Assembly: GCA_026002995.1 (NCBI GenBank)
Contig: BPGK01000001.1
Coordinates: 992,001 to 1,056,000 of the forward strand
Direction: 5' to 3'
Source of the DNA: Gaiellaceae bacterium
Lineage (GTDB): Bacteria > Actinomycetota > Thermoleophilia > Gaiellales > Gaiellaceae
Length of the DNA: 64,000 nt
In this document: positions 59,299 through 64,000 of the stretch, piece by piece
How positions within the stretch are numbered: position 1 is the first letter of the stretch
How the letters are laid out: each line of letters opens with the position of its first letter
Notes under the pieces: generated by a model
What the model was told of the DNA's origin: nothing
The model's input: only the letters and a program-made list of their open reading frames with translations
The model's database searches: none
Made by a program: the position numbers and the translations under genes

Positions 59299-59304
59299 TA
59301 CACT
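59299..59304 (+). promoter_or_regulatory. TACACT, possible -10 for the gene at 59311
   Basis: TACACT, 6 bases (CGCGCC), then GTG; identical layout to deoC. Confidence 0.45.
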
Positions 59305-59310
59305 CGCGCC

Positions 59311-59556
59311 GTGTCCAGCGACGTCCCCGAGATCTTCGACGACATCTACCTCGGGCTGCAGGCCGGAGGCGCCGCGCGAAAGCGCCGGCGCGGCGAGCCG
59401 CTCTCGGACGAGGAGCGCGAGGTGCTCGGCCGCTGGCAGAGCCTCTCGCTCTGGCGCAAGCTCGTCGCCGTGGGCGCGTTCGCGCTCGGCACCTTCGGGC
59501 TCGGCTTCACGGTCGGCGGTCTCGTCTTCGGCCGCTGGCGCGCCGCGCGACGGTAG
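59311..59556 (+). CDS. Small single-pass membrane protein, unknown function
   Basis: An 81-residue protein. A charged N-terminal part ([40 protein letters not shown]) is followed by one membrane helix (about 50-72, [24 protein letters not shown]) and a basic tail. I do not recognise it. GTG start with a leaderless-type promoter, 44 bases before uvrA, which it may be co-transcribed with. Confidence 0.6.
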   Translation: MSSDVPEIFDDIYLGLQAGGAARKRRRGEPLSDEEREVLGRWQSLSLWRKLVAVGAFALGTFGLGFTVGGLVFGRWRAARR

Positions 59557-59566
59557 CGCGAAGATC

Positions 59567-59580
59567 GAACGTCTGTTCGC
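59567..59580. promoter_or_regulatory. Candidate LexA (SOS) box before uvrA
   Basis: CGAACGTCTGTTCG matches the known actinobacterial SOS box form CGAAC-N4-GTTCG exactly. It ends 5 bases before the TAGACT -10 element, the right place for repression of uvrA by LexA. Confidence 0.75.
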
Positions 59581-59585
59581 TCGGG

Positions 59586-59591
59586 TAGACT
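59586..59591 (+). promoter_or_regulatory. TAGACT, possible -10 for uvrA
   Basis: TAGACT, 9 bases, then the ATG of uvrA. CGAACGTCTGTTCG at 59567-59580 is a near-palindrome of the actinobacterial/Gram-positive SOS box type (CGAAC-N4-GTTCG), so LexA control is plausible. Confidence 0.55.
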
Positions 59592-59600
59592 GACCGACGC

Positions 59601-62441
<2,841 letters not shown>

Positions 62442-62602
62442 CTCCGAGCAGGGTGCACGCGTCGGTGGAGCGGTGGATGCGGGGGGCGGCAAGCACGGGA
62501 GGGTGGCGCCACGCTCATCGTCAGCATCCGGCGGACGGCGCTGCGCTTTGCTGCTGCCGGGCCCGGCTTCACGACGGAGGACGGATACGAGGGAGGACGG
62601 AG

Positions 62603-62854
62603 ATGAGCAAGATCCCGACGTTCTCAGAGCTCCAGAAGCTCTCCGACGAGAAACTCATCGAGCGCTATGACCAGGCAGCCGAGCGCACGGTCGTCGGAAC
62701 AGAGTTCTACCTCCGCGAACTCTCGCGCCGAGACACGCGGCGACAGTCGGAGACGCTCCTGAAGTTCACTCAGCAGATTCGCACGTTGACGATCGTCGTC
62801 GCTCTCCTGACCTTGGTCAACGTGTTCTTCGTTGGTTACTCGGTCTTGCGATGA
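62603..62854 (+). CDS. Small C-terminally anchored membrane protein, unknown
   Basis: An 83-residue protein (MSKIPTFSELQKLSDEKLIERYDQAAERTVVGTEFYLRELSRRD) with a soluble helical part and one C-terminal membrane helix (about 58-80, IRTLTIVVALLTLVNVFFVGYSVL). I do not recognise the family. A good SD (GGGAGG, 62591-62596) is present. Base composition is clearly lower in GC than the neighbours, suggesting acquisition from elsewhere. Confidence 0.65.
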   Translation: MSKIPTFSELQKLSDEKLIERYDQAAERTVVGTEFYLRELSRRDTRRQSETLLKFTQQIRTLTIVVALLTLVNVFFVGYSVLR

Positions 62855-62948
62855 GTCGGAGGCTTATCGAGCGTCTGACCTTCGGCGGGCGAGAGGTAGG
62901 CCCGCCGACTGGCGTAGACATCGGAGTTCGAGCAATACAGGAGACTCC

Positions 62949-63539
62949 ATGAAGACACTCATCACGGAATTCATAAGCCTCGATGGTGTCGTCCAGGCGC
63001 CCGGTGCCTCCACGGAAGACACCGACGGCGGCTTTGCTCACGGTGGCTGGATGACGAAGTACTTCGATCCGGAAGTCGTGGGCGGAGCGTTTGACGAGCT
63101 GGCCAAGCAGAGCGACGCGCTCCTGCAAGGACGCCGCACCTACCAGGTGTCGGCCACTGCCTGGCCTAGCCGCTCCGGAGACGACTTCTCCGACTGGATC
63201 AACCGCGTGCAGAAGTACGTCGTCTCCGACACGCTCACCGAGGACGCCATCACTTGGCACCCGACCACCATCATCCGCGGCAGAGACTTTCTGAAGACCG
63301 TGGCCGACCTGCGGGCGCAGCCGGGCGGCTACATCTACGTGTATGGCAGCCCGACCATGGTGCACTCGCTCCTGGCCGCCGACTTGGTAGACGAACTCGT
63401 GCTCACGGTCGTGCCCCTCGTCATCGGGAGCGGCAAGAAGCTCTTCCCAGCGATGGTCGAGCCGCTGCCCTTCGACCTCGTTTCCGCCGTGATGGCGAGC
63501 ACGGGTGCCCAGGTCTGCCGCTATGTGCGGGCACGGTAG
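62949..63539 (+). CDS. Dihydrofolate reductase-like (RibD C-terminal) protein
   Basis: A 196-residue protein of the RibD_C/DHFR-like fold family: MKTLITEFISLDGVVQAPG opens it, ALLQGRRTYQ follows, and YIYVYGSPTMVHSLLAADLVDELVLTVVPLVIGSGKKLF is the conserved C-terminal signature. Such proteins are NAD(P)H reductases of uncertain substrate; RibD itself reduces a riboflavin precursor. SD AGGAG precedes ATG 62949. GC content is lower than the genome, like the preceding gene. Confidence 0.88.
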   Translation: MKTLITEFISLDGVVQAPGASTEDTDGGFAHGGWMTKYFDPEVVGGAFDELAKQSDALLQGRRTYQVSATAWPSRSGDDFSDWINRVQKYVVSDTLTEDAITWHPTTIIRGRDFLKTVADLRAQPGGYIYVYGSPTMVHSLLAADLVDELVLTVVPLVIGSGKKLFPAMVEPLPFDLVSAVMASTGAQVCRYVRAR

Positions 63540-63707
63540 CGCGCTTCGCAACTATGGCGCTGGACTCCAGTAGGGGTCGGCGTAGCGTCCGTCGGGGAAT
63601 TGGAGTTCCCCGCTTTCGTGGACACCCGAGCGCTCGGTCGCGAGCGGAGGATCGCCCGAAATTCCACCGCGAACGGGACAACCTCCCAGGCACCGGCGGG
63701 GGCGTAG

Positions 63708-64000
63708 TCAGGCGTCCGCGGGCAGGAGCTCGAACGTCCCGCCAGCCAGCGGCTCGAGCGCGCGGAAGTGGCGCTCGTCGAGCGTGAAGATCCGGTTCGT
63801 GCGGTAGCGGTCGGCGAGGACGACGAGCGACGCCTCGGTCAGCCCGATCCGGAGGTCGCGGTACCGGGCGATGACCCGTCGAGCTGACATGAGGTCCTGG
63901 ACATCGAAGCTCGCGAGGAGGTAGCCACCGCTCGAGAGCTCGTCGAGCAGCGCCAGCTCTGCGACGACCCCGGCATCTCGCGTCGTCAGGTAGTCGAGCT
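63708..64000 (-). CDS. PIN-domain toxin (VapC-like), 5' end beyond the window
   Basis: About 97 codons of a PIN-domain protein run from the window end to the stop at 63708. They read LDYLTTRDAGVVAELALLDE, SGGYLLASFDVQDL, RYRDLRIGLTEASLVVLADR and TLDERHFRALEPLAGGTFEL. The DLRIGLTEASLVVLA and TLDERHF motifs with the acidic residues are the usual C-terminal half of PIN toxins. The antitoxin would lie upstream, outside the window. It is the second PIN toxin here. Confidence 0.8.
   Translation of the reverse strand, partial: LDYLTTRDAGVVAELALLDELSSGGYLLASFDVQDLMSARRVIARYRDLRIGLTEASLVVLADRYRTNRIFTLDERHFRALEPLAGGTFELLPADA

Noticed and set aside
63594-63611. GGGGAA-N6-TTCCCC hairpin after the DHFR-like gene as an insertion-sequence end or terminator
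   Set aside because: No second end, no transposase, and no T-run; six-bp stems are common at this composition.

Overview
The window comes from a very GC-rich (about 70% by eye) chromosome with dense coding on both strands and many GTG/TTG starts. A fused CofG-CofH FO synthase (F420 pathway), a four-domain ribosomal S1, the synteny polA/rpsA/coaE/uvrB/uvrA, the block hrcA-dnaJ-prmA-mtaB-HIT-yqeY-phoH-ybeY-dgk-cdd-era and a Streptomyces-type ATP-PFK all point to an actinobacterium. Deep-branching Thermoleophilia/Gaiellales-like is my guess from the overall style, not something I could search.

Layout. 1-2.03 kb: tail of a branched-chain amino acid ABC operon (livF', livH, livM). 2.07-5.5 kb: FO synthase, a DoxX membrane protein, and a degenerate beta-lactamase-fold protein overlapping lysA. 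5.5-9.4 kb: divergent lysA and leuS, with an apparent leucine attenuator between them. 9.4-15.4 kb: comEA-comEC-holA, rpsT (reverse) and murJ. 15.4-15.5 kb: a GGGGTCAGGTC-type REP element that runs into the lepA start. 15.5-27.2 kb: lepA-hemW, then hrcA-dnaJ-prmA-mtaB-HIT-yqeY-phoH-ybeY-dgk/PAP2-cdd-era. 27.2-30.7 kb: deoC with a full aldehyde dehydrogenase and a half-length ALDH-like partner. 30.7-35.1 kb: a secreted RTX/BNR protein, a small TIM-barrel-like protein, and two tandem phosphofructokinases with ATP-type and PPi-type signatures. 35.1-40.5 kb: tRNA-Leu(CAA) and a complete livK-H-M-G-F operon. 40.5-62.4 kb: a LarA-like protein, polA, a second REP element, an MBL protein, rpsA, coaE, a lytic transglycosylase, a TetR/MFS pair, uvrB, then an accessory insert (MazF-like remnant, vapBC, DUF2277, a nucleotidyltransferase pair, a PQQ propeller, decayed repeat proteins, M32 peptidase), then uvrA. 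62.6-64 kb: a lower-GC patch with a small membrane protein and a DHFR/RibD-like protein, then a PIN toxin cut by the window end.

How it works together. The core is translation (leuS, rpsT, rpsA, lepA, tRNA-Leu, prmA, mtaB, ybeY, era), DNA repair and replication (polA, uvrA, uvrB, holA), DNA uptake (comEA/EC) and nutrient import (two liv systems). Leucine or other branched-chain import, leuS with its leucine-codon leader, and the liv operons form a loose amino-acid theme. deoC feeds acetaldehyde or glyceraldehyde-3-P to the adjacent ALDH.

A recurring signal is a TANNNT hexamer 6-10 bases before the start codon at about 17 genes, implying many leaderless mRNAs. The most interesting items are the leuS leader peptide with tandem rare Leu codons, the REP element that supplies the first codons of lepA, and the paired ATP/PPi phosphofructokinases. 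All functional calls rest on motifs read by eye; no searches were run.
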